A DNA stretch of 64,000 nt from Fasciolopsis buskii (taxonomy: Eukaryota; Platyhelminthes; Trematoda; Plagiorchiida; Fasciolidae). A program made the position numbers and the translations under genes. Below are positions 14,641-26,687 of the stretch, piece after piece; the stretch's first letter is position 1, and each line of letters opens with the position of its first letter. Under the pieces are notes generated by a model, which saw only the letters and a program-made list of their open reading frames with translations, was not told the origin of the DNA and searched no databases. Where the stretch lies: the NCBI GenBank assembly GCA_008360955.1, contig LUCM01004899.1, forward strand, positions 1 through 64,000, in the 5' to 3' direction.

Positions 14641-15667
14641 AGAGAAAAACTGTGAAGTACACGCACCGTAAAATACGTGTTTCAGTTAAGCTTGAAATCC
14701 AAAATTTCGAACCTGGAGAAACATGTGATAAGCTAGCATAACTGGATGAATCCAAACTCTATGTTCTAAACGTTAGTCCGGAAAAGCCACTGACAAAATT
14801 TGAAGAACTCAGTTCGGGAAAGACTTCGAGTGAATAAATAAGCACAGCGACTTGTGTGGTTTCCTTGTGGCCGTCATTTTTGTGTCTTTCCAAGTAGCTG
14901 ACACCGCGTAATTAGTCGTTAAGTTTGGTCAACAAATTTAGCAAGCCCTAGGGTGCAAAAATGTCATATGTACCGCAGCGGTCAACGCAGTAAGGTGATT
15001 GCTAGTGAAAGGGATTCTAATTGTGAAATTTCAGTACAAAAGAGATTGCACAGCTACCTGGTTTCTTTGTAGACAAAACTACGGTTATGACTTAAAAAGG
15101 ATCACCGACTCACTGGAAAGCTATCCAACTGCTCAGCATTAGTCAAATCAGCCCAACCGAGTCTCATACACAAGTGTGTACGTGAATTCAAGTTTGAGGA
15201 TGCCATCTGAGAAGCAGTGAATTCGTGATTGTGCAGGGCAAATACGAAACTTCTACTGTAATCTTAATTACCCAACTTTTGAATGGATTGGAGGGGAATA
15301 AAATAAATGAATTTTGTCACGTATCTGAACACACTTTACTGTAACTTCCTACCTCACCTAGTTAAAGTTACTCGACACTACAACGTATATGGTGGTCAAT
15401 CGTGGGTTCAGACTAGGGAACCTGATTTTAACAGAGAGAGCACGGGGGGGATAAGCATTCATTTCACATCTGTAATGAGGACTTGATGAAATTGGCATCA
15501 GTGTCAGGGAGTGTTACTGGGTCGCATCATATGTATTTTGTCCAACCCAGTTCATGGCTGCTAAAGCACCCCGGGTCAATAGTTGACTGCCAGTGGCTGT
15601 GAAAAGGTACTCACAAGAGAGCAAACAACAGTTAGAGTCCAACAAGCTAGGAAAAACTTGCAGTTGC

Positions 15668-15785
15668 GATAATGGAAGCAACGGCATTATTGATGATAAT
15701 GGTAGTAGTGGTACCCAGGGTAGTAATAATACTAATGACGGACTCAGCAGTAATACAAGTGTTGGCGCTGGTGGTGTTGAGGGTA
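15668..15785. repeat. Degenerate trinucleotide repeat
   Basis: A run of decayed GGT/AGT/AAT-type triplets (for example GGTAGTAGTGG, AGTAATAATACTAATG, GGTGGTG). It creates a Ser/Gly/Asn-rich open frame on + (15593-15952) and a Leu/Pro/Val-rich one on the minus strand. I read it as an old microsatellite, not a gene. Confidence 0.6.
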
Positions 15786-16229
15786 CATATACTGCTTGCG
15801 AAAACAAGAAGTATTGCAGTTTCAAAGTTGTCAAGAACTTGATATGCTCAAAATCCTGTCAATTTTTGTCTGATAGAATATTCTTAGTAGTTGAGCTTAA
15901 CTGGACGTCAACTTTTGTGTCCCGTCGTGCACTGCAAAAACGCTTGGGCTAAGTATCGAGCCAAGTATTCTTCTCGTCAAAACGGTTATATAATAATAAC
16001 GTTCTGACAATCGTTTCTTACTTTTTGCATTTTTTCACTCCTGGTTTCAAAGTGAGCAAAAAACGGTACAGCTGGGTAGTTGATTCAGACGGAGAAAAAA
16101 TGAAAAAAATGGAAGAAGACGAAAAAGACAAACGAATGAACAGACTTGGAAACTTCTATTTTGTATTGCCCATATTTGGTTGTTTTATAGTGACTACAAC
16201 AACAGCAGCAAAAACGGAATGCACTTCAG

Positions 16230-17990
16230 ACACTGAATTCGATTTCTATCCATGTCCCTAACAGAAACAATCCAGCATTTCTGCTAAACTCCACCCTCTC
16301 GAGCAGAAACCCCGGGGTAGGTCTACGTGCGACAAGCTTTCTGCTAACTTCTTCATTCCTCTTCATCCAATCGATGCTTGGCATCAAGGTTCTTCCTGCC
16401 TTCCAGAGCCAGGGAGAGCAAAGAGCCAGCGAAACCGCATCTGCTGCGTAGGCGCTCTCAATACGTGAATAAGCCATCGGAGAGGATTTGCCCTTTTTAC
16501 GCGTGGAGTCCCTTTTGCCAGACACGCGGATGCGCACTTGATCACTGCCGATGTGCAACTCTTGCAAAACACAATACTGTGTAAGCAGAGGAGGTCAAAT
16601 ACAGTCAGGTGAAGGATGTCCCGAGCTCGGACATCTCATGTTTCACAACCGCACAGTGATAACAGGCGTACGTAGCATTGCGAACTAGGTCTTTCAAAGA
16701 AAGACTGACGTCGTGTCGAGACTAGAGGTGCTTGGGGTTAGAAAAACCATCAGACATTCGAAATGTAGATACGCATTTCTATCCTAATCCATCGTTTCCA
16801 TTAATATGATTTCACAGATAAATACAACTTCCAGCAATATGATGCTTGTTGTCGCCATAGTGCTGCTCACGGAAATGTTCTCGCCAATCCTGAAGCAGCA
16901 TGCTGGACTTAGATTGGCATAAAATGCACTCCGTCGCGGACCACTTTAATTGTCACGCAATTCGCGAAAAGTTGAGTCTCTCGGATGTGTGAAACCAGAA
17001 GCCACAAGGTCATCGGCCTACTCTAAGTCAATAATTCGGTGCCCAGGTAGGCCGTGGATCTGTTTCGTAAGATATCGTCAAACAGAAAGTTAATGAGAAA
17101 CAGCGAAATAGGATACGGTTAACGAACTGCACCAGAGACAACAAAAGAGCCAGATGTAGGCTGTTGTCCACCCAGCCATAGAGAGACATGACGAATGGTG
17201 CATATTTTTGGGCAGCCGTTTCTTAGTAAACAATCCCATCGAACGGTGCTGTCTGCTAAATCGCAAGTCGCTCTGATATCCGAGGAGAAGCCAACAGTCG
17301 GTCTTCGGTAAGTGCGCCCATGTTGCAGAAGTTAACAATGAGTAAAAATCTGACCGGCGTAATCTCAACCAGGGTGAAAGGGGCTAGCTTCTCACATATT
17401 GGCCGTTCTTGTGTTTAGTTTACAAATGACGGTGGACACCGAGATCTTTGGCACAATCTGAATGAAGTTGATTCCTCTCTGACTGCCACCGACAATTCGT
17501 GAACCTTTCTTAAAGACAAGGAATGCAATCGTTTCTGTCCATTCAGGACGAACTATTTCCTAGTCTTAAAATTAGAAAACAGGCCAGTTTTTCATCATGT
17601 CGTGTCTTGCGTCTTTGAATAAAGATGGTGTTGAGCATTCCGACCTTGGGACCTTATGGCGATTGATGACCGTAAGTGTAACACAGATTTCAGGTTTTAT
17701 GGGTGGGTCCAAACACACTGACCATTGAACGCTCAGAAGAAAAACTGGTGACTGACGGAGGGGTCAGCTGAACTGTAGGATGAACTGTTCAGCCCACCTT
17801 CCTATTCGCCGATCAAGGCTATTAACAACCGTTCTGTTATCTTCGAAGATTTTCCAGCTGATGCTGCGTCATTTGGTGCCTGCCAGCCAAAAAGACGGAA
17901 GAATTTTCGGAAGTCTCATGAAGCAGCGAATGATTCCATTACATCAGTGTCCTTACTCTCAGCAATCACTACCATTTCTTAAGTAAGATT
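16230..17990 (-). mobile_element. RTE/SR2-like LINE relic: linker, reverse transcriptase and C-terminus
   Basis: Minus-strand reading, switching frames at indels, follows the order of an RTE-type polyprotein. A linker (RIGRWAEQF, near 17850) comes first. The palm start follows near 17540 (WTETIAFLVFKKGSR, with an INFIQIVPKI-like block), then QIFTHC and YRRPTVGF blocks near 17380-17300. PISLFLINFLFDDIL is near 17090, and the catalytic box at 17020-17009 reads stop-ADD. The C-terminal region (LRWLIHVLRAPT, then HVDLPRGF) is at about 16470-16310. Many stops and frameshifts make it non-functional. Its 3' end is near 16.2 kb. No endonuclease was recognised upstream, so it is 5'-truncated or too decayed to read. 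Clade assignment is by motif memory. Confidence 0.82.
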
Positions 17991-17999
17991 GGCCAGCGG

Positions 18000-20900
18000 C
18001 TATATCGAAAACCAGTCAGATAAACTCAGTGAAGACCGATGTGACGAGAGCCCAACGTTGCTGGAGAGAGTATGATGAGATGGCCCCCAGCCTACCGCCT
18101 ACTTAATTATGAAACTCGGTCAGTGCGATGTGCTTCGATGGTATGGCAAGAGAATGTTGACCTGTCCTATCCATTACCCCAGTTAAAGTGCAGCCCAACT
18201 GTAGCAGCATCTTAATGATCAGGTCGATCACCAAACTGAGTGAAAAATCCGGATGATATTGTCGGCTAATAACTGTGGGTCAACTTACTCAGCGGACTAA
18301 CCAATCACTGAGTGCTGGGAAAAGAAAACTAATAAAAATGACTTGCTCTGGTATAATAATTGAAAACACTGTTGTCTACTTGACTGATTTTATCACCGGA
18401 GTCAGTGGCAGTTAACGATATCGGTCCGTAGATGGGCTCCTTAAACGACCGATGAGTCTAAATACAATCACACGTCCGTTTCTGTTTATCGCTACATGTC
18501 ACCGATATCCAGGAGACATCGGTTCGACCTACCATCTTTCTTATTATTCCAACGAGACTCGAAACGAGCATATCACACATCAATGCATGATTAGAATCAA
18601 GCCAAGTTCCCAAATACAGGTTGCAGCCTTCAGCATAACCTCATCACTTGTAACTTACGGTGAAGTGATCTATTTCGGTCCATTCCGAAATTGCCAAGCA
18701 GAGTAAGAGATGGCTTAAATGCGCTGTTGGTTCTCAAAACTGATACTAGAGAGAAACACTAGGTGCCGAAAGCGTGTTTGAAAACTTTTCAATACTGTCC
18801 AAGCCAGTGCAATTAAGGACCAGGCGGTTTTCCTTGGGGGAAATACTACCAGCCTTAAAATTCAAGTTCCCAGATTAAAAAACAGTCTCTTTTTGTGTTG
18901 TTTTTATTATAGGTCCAGACGCTGACGGAACCTATCCCTGGCTACATTTGGGCTGCAGTCAGGAGATTCATAGGAAGAAATCATAAACAAACAGTTCGTC
19001 TCCTCCATGACTTACACGATCCTCTGATAAGTAAATCGGATGGTAAGCCATTAGCTGGAATCCATTTTGAGAGATCAGCTTCTGCTTTGAAATTCTAGGC
19101 TATTTCAACGGACACTCGATCAGAGGCCTCGGTTTCAGTATCTTTGGAACGGCATGAATAATAATTAGAATTTTTGTTGGTTAGTGATATATTTGTTATT
19201 TGAATGGGGTTTTGAATACGGTTGACCTTTATGCAGCGGACGCCAATAGCGGTGCTATCTGAGGCCCCAGCTAAGCCAATTTACTTATCTGCGTGCATCG
19301 GACGGCCCACGTTATGTTTTCAAGATCTGAGCCGTTAGTCTGCTCAAAAAACGTTGTGGTATCCCAGAGTCGAGAGGTAGGTCATAGCATAGAGCGGACT
19401 GTGTCTCAGTTCTTCGTCAGCGGAATGGATGAATTTGAGATTGACTGCTCACACAAAATAAACTGACCAGAGCGATTTAAAAAAAAATATATTGGCCGGA
19501 TGGAGTAGAACATATTCATGATTGGTTTATAGTTGCAGTACTGCCATGTTAACTAGGCCAAACCATGGCGTTTCTTTAATCTCTTGATCGAAGTCTTGAG
19601 CTATCCAAAAACTGACCCTGAATGAAGTGCAAAAGAGCACAGGAGCAGCAATCCACTGAAGACAGGTGACTGATTGGTTAGTTCGTAGGTCCTTCAGATG
19701 AGATCAGAAATCTTGAGCTCACAGTGCTTGTTTGCCGCACATGTCGGTAGGCATAATACTCGATGTTTGGTGCACCGTCTGTGGTTCTCCTGGCATCAGA
19801 GTTTGTCCATCTAACTTCTGCTTACTGCCGAATGTTAGTCAATCCATCGGACAGCGCCGGGCATTCGCCTTTGTTCTCCCACTAGAGTAAAAAATCTCCG
19901 GGGTCATTTTGTGAGATGTTTTGGATGAGGTTCTAATTCGTTGCCTGAGACATACACGTGCACACATCTGACCATACTGAAGCGGTTGGATGTTCTTATA
20001 AGTGTCAGTTCTATTTTGCATGAAACTTTCGAGAAAGAATCATCTATTTCTTTACCGTTACCGGGACTTCACATTAAAATTCCATGCTAACTCAAATACC
20101 GTCTTCCTCATTCTATTTAATTGAGGAAAACGATTTAACACGCTGATTGTGCTCGATCCAATTTCGTCCTAATTCACCGTATTTAATATTTCGATTGAAG
20201 AGTTTGTTGTCATTCGTCCTTCCGTCAGGATACACGAGAGGGGAATTTTGTAAACTACGGCAAATCAAAGCAGAGCTATGTATGAATTCGAGTGGAATCT
20301 ACGAGAAGATATTATGCGTGAACATTTGTCATTTTGTAGACTTGATTTTTTTCCTAACGCATGACCAAAATCCCAAAAACAAGCTTGGGATAATTAAATT
20401 CACATTGGGTATCCGAAGAAAAAAGGATCGAGGATCGCAACCGTCTCCGGTACGTAGTATGTTAAATGACAAATAATCAGCCAACAAGATCTTTTCAGCT
20501 CTCTCTTTCTCTCCCACTTGATTTCCGTGCTTGTGCAACTCTCGGTTTGTCTGACCTGTCTGTTTCGAAACATACGCACCGTGATCGGTAAGAACTTGGC
20601 GCACAAACGACCAAACGAGCAACCGAAAGACGAACAACAACGATGGTTCGGATCAGGCTCGTGATGATGAGATTTGTGTACGCTGTAACCGATCCTCACA
20701 GCGCAGGCTTACCACCCCACCCGCGCCTGTTCTCGAGAGAGTGCCCCCCTATTCCGCTCGTTTCGTCCGATACAAGCCAGCCGGCTTTACACATCTGAGC
20801 CGTGTATTTCTTTCGATTTTGTGAGCTGTTGAAAAAGCCCGAAAAAGCAAACAAACATGCAAGCGAACAAATGAGGGCATAGCCAAACAAACTGTGAGGC

Positions 20901-21040
20901 CAAATTTCAAGATCGGTTTCTCACACCAAAAAGTACATGGTAGATCTGAAAGCTGCGGAGGAGTGACTACAACTAAGGATGACGATGTACGATATGATAG
21001 CATCGGAGCTGGTGATCTGGCAAATTCCTTCTTCGTTTTC
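18000..21040. other. Nothing recognised apart from dispersed repeat 1
   Basis: The endonuclease of the RTE relic would lie at 18-19 kb but could not be read. A GC-richer patch with CT-rich tracts at 20.49-20.78 kb could be a promoter or 5'-UTR region for the + strand locus that follows; there is no direct evidence for this. Confidence 0.4.
19677..19841 (+). repeat. Dispersed repeat family 1, copy 2
   Basis: Direct-orientation partner of 4281-4402. It keeps GGTCCTTCAGATGAGATCAG, TTTGCCGCACATGTCGGTAG and, about 80 bases on, CGAATGTTAGTCAATCC. It is about 40 bases longer than copy 1 in the middle. Confidence 0.72.
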
Positions 21041-21042
21041 AG

Positions 21043-22403
21043 TTTTATTATCCTCGACCCTTATGAAAAGTTCAATATTGAAGGACAACGTAAGTGGACA
21101 AAACCATCCACGTCTGGGTTAGATGATTTATGCAGACTGGTGTTTCTAATTGTGACAGATCTACAGATCTGTTGGTTGTTTTATTCCTTAGACAAATACT
21201 GTTGCAATTCTGGTTCAGTCTACAATATTACTCAACCTGGGATGGGAGAGGGAGGGAGATTGTTGTTGTTCGAGTAACGGTAGAACGGTGTGAGTGGCTG
21301 TCATCTAGTCAATACGAGCTGTCTGCACGCTATTTGGTTGTAACAATAAAACTATGTTTGCTTAGAAAGTTTCTATTTATATAATCTATATTCTAGTCCC
21401 GCCAACAAAACTACAATGGGGAAGCAAGATGAAATAATCAACATTCGAAGGAATTGGGTACCTAGTATTTAGAAACGGAACGAAATCTGCCCTAGATTTG
21501 ACTGCTATATTTCGGCGTCAATTCATCCGAATCAACACAATACAGAATACGTTAACAACAGCTGAACTCGCACAGCATGTAACGGGAAAATCAATCAAGT
21601 ACGCCGTAGAATGCTAGTCGAACGCGGCAGTCCAGCATGCTTTCTACTGGGTTTTGAAGCCGACATCTCCACAGCTGGTAGGGCAGAAAGGACTCCAATT
21701 TGGTTATAAAATTTGGTTATATATATATATAATATGCATAAAGTCAGCGGAACGTTGCGAAGATGTTAATAAGTCGAAATAGATTTCAAGGCAAAACTTG
21801 TCAGGCACCAACAGAAATACGAAAACGAAATCTCTGGAATGTGCCAGACGTTGTGAATGGTTGGTGTTATATTCGCGGTGAAAAGAAAAAGCGACCAAAT
21901 AAATGTCACGGTCGAAGTCAAACATCGGACCAGATCACAGAGCAGTTGATGCTCGGAAAGAATCCGTTTTCTGCAGAAGATCAAGGTTAATTCAATTCGG
22001 ACAAATCTACCCAATGAAAAATAAATAGTGACTTGCTTTGTATATCGTCTTTTTGTTCCTCTTTCTCCGCCCAATGCCAGTTAGCAGTGAACTCTTGATA
22101 AGGTTAATTGTCCGGGTGTCACCACCTAAAGACGCTGATGCAGCATGTTTTGCAAACAGTCCTAGTGGTTTGGTTGTGTGGTTGTCGATACTGACTGATG
22201 CTCCTATGGGGCTTCCAATCAAGTTGACTTTGTGTATTTTCAAGGTTAGTCAACCACTCCCTTTGAATATCACTGTCTCATTATAAATATAAATTTAAAA
22301 GCTTGACCGAAAAATAGTAGAATATGGAAAATATTAATCCTTCTTTTCTTTATTTCAGAACTTTGCAAATATTTTAGTCTTCTGTGATGTTCGTTTACAC
22401 TAG
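21043..22403 (+). CDS. Candidate multi-exon gene, product unknown
   Basis: Not recognised as any family. Four candidate exons join without breaking frame. Exon 21043-21089 has a strong acceptor (cttcgttttcag) and donor (CAAC|GTAAGT), phase 1 out. Exon about 21791-21985 encodes a Lys/Arg-rich segment and ends AAG|GTTAAT in phase 1; its acceptor is uncertain (21815 also fits). Exon 22081-22244 follows a 95-base intron with a pyrimidine-rich acceptor, reads through PPKDADAACFANSPSG and ends AAG|GTTAGT in phase 0. Exon 22359-22403 follows a very strong acceptor (cttttctttatttcag) and reads 14 codons to TAG. What is seen is splice-like signals and matching phases; that this is an expressed gene is inference. 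Exon 22081-22244 could instead splice on to 23453 in the same phase. Antisense frames are also open here, so strand is not certain. Confidence 0.32.
21716..21735. repeat. Short TA microsatellite
   Basis: About seven TA units with one AA break, just before the candidate exon at 21.79 kb. Confidence 0.8.
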
Positions 22404-23452
22404 TTGAAAATGTGCACATTAGTAAAGATCAGTGAATCACATGTTCTAGGATTTGGGCCGAACTTGATCTGTCCTGTCAGGCAGCGGAATAGAGCGACCA
22501 CATTTTTAAACTTACTAGCTCGTTCGTAGACCACCGGGAATAGTGATATATTCCTCACCCTATAGGGGAGACGATACTCGACGCTCACTGTCGGCTCATG
22601 GGTGTGTCCGCAGGAATAGAAATTCTGACTACCTGGAACTGTTAACGAACGTGTAGATGACCTCGTTTTCACACATACACAATGTGCTGTTTACGAAACA
22701 GTATCCGCAAGTAGTTTGCACAGTTAATTAAACGAATTTTCAAGGAGTAAAAAATCTTCACGTGAACACTGACCTTCGAACGTCATAAGCTGGCCTTTCC
22801 AGTTACTCGAACAATCAACAAATCATGAATTGATCAAAAACCTCAAGCTACATGACTGTAAACTGCTTGATTTACCACCAGGCTAGCCACACTGGTACTG
22901 AATCCGGTTTCTAATACGTCATTTGCTCCGCTTGGATCTTCATTACTGTGGTGTCACTTGGAGTTTGCTGGTTAACAGTCAACCCGTTAAAGAAAATGCC
23001 AACGTGTTCGTTTTCCGGGCTTACCGAGTGTCCGTCAAACTAATCTAGGACTCAGGTGAATGGATCCTTTAAGATGGAAAACATTGCGTTATTCCACGTC
23101 ATTTGGTGGTGGTTTGTTAGTTGTTAATGTATAAAAAATCCCTTTGCGAATAACGCTAATCCTGGGCTACTCTATTTTCTTCAGCGACTGAGTAGTACTG
23201 GTTGTCGTATGAATCCATTTGGGGAGTATTTATCGTGGCTGGACATAAGTCCTAAAATTGAAAATATAAACAATACCATCTGCAGTTCTCATCTTTTCAT
23301 TAATTGCAGCAGGTAACGAATAACAGCTGCAGTATGTTGTTTCGCACAGATTTCACAGGCTCTTTGGGAATTAATTTGCTTGATTTTGACCAAGGAACTT
23401 AATTGTATTCTTTTTCCAATTATTATTAGTTTGATCGACCGATACTTCACAG

Positions 23453-25978
23453 TGCATAGCCATAAAATACAAGACGATGGAGCAAACTTTGACTTTTGAG
23501 AACCTTTCGCAGATAGTTGAAGTGTCTTCGAAATTGGGCACAGCCAAAGGCTTATTTTTTGTGCGGATCCGAATGAGGAATAGAAAAGATGGGTCATTCA
23601 TACTCCAACAGACTGTCCCATCTTTTGAGGCCGGTTAACCCACAGGTTTAATCCGTCGATTGGAGATTAGCGGTAACCGTCATGCAAGCTGCCTCACCGT
23701 ACACGTTCGTTCTTCGCTTCACTGTTTCCGATCATGTGATTTCTATTTATTGGGATATGCGTTAGCAGCATACTTGATTTTAGCAAAAGGTTTTATCCTA
23801 GTCGGGTCTAATATATTCTTACTTGCTAATATCTCAGTCTTTGTCATTGGTCGAAATACTCTTTGTGTATATTTCAAGTAAGTCAGCTTGTTGGCTGCTT
23901 TATCCTGGTGCATTTCTGGCTTGTGTGCTGATGTGTTCGTCTCTTTTTTTGTTAAGCCATAAGATAACCTTAGATGCCCCCCAAAAAAGCAAAATGCTGC
24001 TTATTTAATTTTGAAAATCAATCTAGTATTGCGAAGTGAAAAATAGGCTCTCTGGTTCCCAATTCGTCCTCTGGATCCAAAAGCGCATCACCCCCCAAAA
24101 TGACTAGGAACGTGGAAAATAAATTGTCGTAAAAGTGTGGAAAAAGCAAGATCCCAACTAGTTAATCATTTTTGATTTAACATCTTGTGTTGTTGTTTAT
24201 TACAGTACTTGGTAAGATGATTTAGGATTTTTCGTGTCAAATCATTCAAACGCATCTGCGGCATGTAATTTCTCGTCTTGACGAGCCGTGCACATCAAGC
24301 CATCAAACATTTTGGTAGGGTTTTCTATATCTGGTGTGACGTGTGCACCAAAAACCAAACAGGGTAATGAGTTTTACCACTTTTAAATATTATTAGATAC
24401 TGTATGAATAATTCTAGGCCACTAGCACAGATAGAACTAATGACTTCCCAGTCTCCAAGATGATGTTAATAAATGAGCTAGTCTACTATTGTTGTTAAGT
24501 ATGATTTATGCAAGTTCTCAGCCGATACATTGCGCCGCAAGTTTCCGGTTATTGGGATAAAAATCAGAATGCTAGAAGAAAATTTGGAAGCAGGTTTCTG
24601 TTGGCAGGATGACAAAAGCTTCCATTTGATAATCAGAGATAAAGAACACCGGGTAGACGAGCAAATAAATAATTTTTCTTTGACTGAATCTCTTCAGTTA
24701 TTTCGTTCAGTCACGAGGAATTCTTTGAATTAATCGATAGGAGTTAGCGGAAAAAACCTTAATTGTCCTCAATTTTGCGAACAAAACCATGTATGCGGAT
24801 TTTTTACCTGGAAATAATTGTTTTAATCAGAAAACTGCAAATCAACTTCCGGGTGGTGGACTACGCTCAGTTTTTGGTAGTTTTCATTTTTATACTTTAT
24901 TTTCTAATCGTCTTGTATTACGTAATCACCCAAAACAACTATTCATCTTATTTTTCGGTCAGGATTGCTGTCTGGTAAGAGTAGGCAACAGAATTCCATA
25001 TGGTAACCTTCAATTTGGCAATGACCATCCGCACACTGAACGTTGCTTGTACCTCATTTTCACAGACGGTTTGGTTACTCGTTGTTCAGTCTACGTGAGT
25101 ATTATAATGGCGCAGGTTTACGTTCGTTATTTGATTGCTTTATTGGTTAATTTCTTGTGTATTCGGTCGGAGGTTTGAGGATTATCACCAGAGGCTTCAT
25201 TCGTCAGCAATGAATTACAAGCCTTCAGAAACGAGCGCTTAACTGTGGGCGATTCTACGACAACTAGGGTCCCATAAATTCCACTGAATTACGGACTGAT
25301 CATACCACTTTGACCGGAGATAAAACTTTTGCATATTAAATGCCTTCCTTAGGGAGCAGAGTACTATGAAAAGTATCAATGTAAGTCACAGTCAGCACAG
25401 AAATTCAAGACCATCCAGGTTATCCCTCATGTCTAGTAATTCTTCCCACCCTTCCGGGTGACAACTTACGCAGTTTTGAGCAAAAATCCGGATCCCGAAG
25501 ATAATAGACATTCTTATTTTTCCACGGAAGAAAATCAAAGAAGCAGAGAGTTATAGTGGTTCATTAGCATACCATTGCCGCGTACCACTTGACTATTTTG
25601 GTGGCGAATGGTTTCTCCAAAAGGAATAGTATGATAGAAGAGACCAACACATTGATGTGTATAACTTGAGTGCCTGGTCGAGTGTAATATTAGACACTAA
25701 CTGGTGACGCCATGCACTTTTTAACTAACTATGAGCATTTCAACATTCAACTGGGACTAATGGTCAAGGAGACAATGTTCGGTAAATTAACGTCTTGGCT
25801 TTTATATTTAAAGGTAATCTGCTCTAATCCTCTCACCCTCAGTGAGTTTCCCACTCTGCCGCCTGTTAATTGCCTTGGCAGTCTTCCGGAGATATTGTAC
25901 TTGCATTGTTCCGCAGATAAAACTGGATGTATAAAGAAAGTAATCAGGATTAATAGAGCGATTGGATTAGATATTTAA
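23453..25978 (+). CDS. Candidate multi-exon gene or continuation of the 21-22 kb locus, product unknown
   Basis: Not recognised. Five segments join with consistent phase. 23453-23633 (phase 0 in, 1 out) includes MEQTLTFENLSQIVEVSSK. 24522-24652 has acceptor ttctcag and a weak donor CGG|GTAGAC, phase 0 out. 24963-25094 has a strong acceptor (cttatttttcggtcag) and donor CTAC|GTGAGT and encodes 44 residues in phase 0. 25353-25380 is a 28-base microexon between tgccttccttag and GTAAGT, reading GAEYYEKYQ. 25917-25978 follows a pyrimidine-rich acceptor and ends at TAA. A polyadenylation signal follows at 26234. The strongest parts are 24963-25094 and the microexon; the rest was partly chosen to fit phase. 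No domain is visible. Two adjacent genes, or non-coding DNA with chance open frames, remain possible. Confidence 0.25.
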
Positions 25979-26233
25979 GTACTGTCTGTATCCACATGAT
26001 ACTGATGCTTCCAGGTACGTCTATTAAAGTAGGTCTGCTAGAAGTTCTGGTGATTGAAAAGGCAAAATCTTAACGGCTTTGGTACAGAGAGATTAAAAAA
26101 AAAACGGAATATAATCACACGAATCTCATCAAACACTTAGCAATTTTTCTTTTGTAAATTTAATCTGCAAGACTATGGAAATTTCGGTCGTTTTCCAAAT
26201 TCCTGTTCTATATCTGCATTTTATTTCTGGAGG

Positions 26234-26239
26234 AATAAA
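26234..26239 (+). terminator. Polyadenylation signal upstream of the protocadherin
   Basis: An AATAAA hexamer lies about 260 bases past the TAA that ends the candidate exon chain at 25978 and about 265 bases before the possible first protocadherin ATG. It is placed where a + strand transcript from the 21-26 kb locus would end. The hexamer is common in AT-rich DNA. Confidence 0.3.
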
Positions 26240-26499
26240 ATATATGGAAACCCTTTTGTAACTCTATTAGACATTTATCTAAATGTCCACCCCACCAATC
26301 ACTATCAAGCTCGATTTGGTACGGCCAATTTATAAAATTTACAATTAGTTCCGATTCCGTTGTCAGAGCAAAAATCGAGACTCACTGATGCTACTTTACA
26401 TGATTACTGTTATCTCCTGTGTTAGGTATTTCCCTGAAAGCTGATTGGCCGGTTCGAAGTAACACTCCTTTTTGTTGTCAAGGCAGTCGACCAATCAAA

Positions 26500-26524
26500 A
26501 TGAAGAGGAAGACAACATATAGTG
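26500..26524 (+). other. Candidate 5' coding exon of the protocadherin
   Basis: An ATG in good context (AAAATGA) begins eight codons plus one base and runs into a strong donor (AGTG|GTAAGT, GT at 26525). Splicing over 86 bases to an acceptor CAG at 26608-26610 gives a phase-1 join straight into the protocadherin frame, with no stop before Met 26688. It would add about 38 residues ahead of the hydrophobic run, which is awkward for a cleaved signal peptide. It could instead be a 5'-UTR exon or chance. Confidence 0.3.
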
Positions 26525-26687
26525 GTAAGTAGCATTTGGTCCATTAGATTGGAGAAACAGTTTGAGAACAGTGATGTGTGAACGGTATTTAATTATTTCG
26601 TGGTAGACAGACATTACGACGCCTTATGTGGAGACAAAATGCACGGGCTATCCTTATACATTTCCGTGTCACACAACGTGGATTGTT

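Larger units (their letters stand above)
13340..16225. other. No assignable gene
   Basis: AT-rich sequence with AATAAA at 13609, a TA microsatellite and the degenerate triplet repeat near 15.7 kb. No coding, tRNA or LINE motifs were seen. Confidence 0.5.

Noticed and set aside
15593..15952. Ser/Gly/Asn-rich ORF of 119 codons
   Set aside because: Its composition comes from a degenerate triplet repeat, and the opposite strand is equally open with Leu/Pro repeats.
16025..16261. Lys/Glu-rich + strand ORF with a hydrophobic end
   Set aside because: An isolated frame bordering the 3' end of the RTE relic, with no supporting signals.
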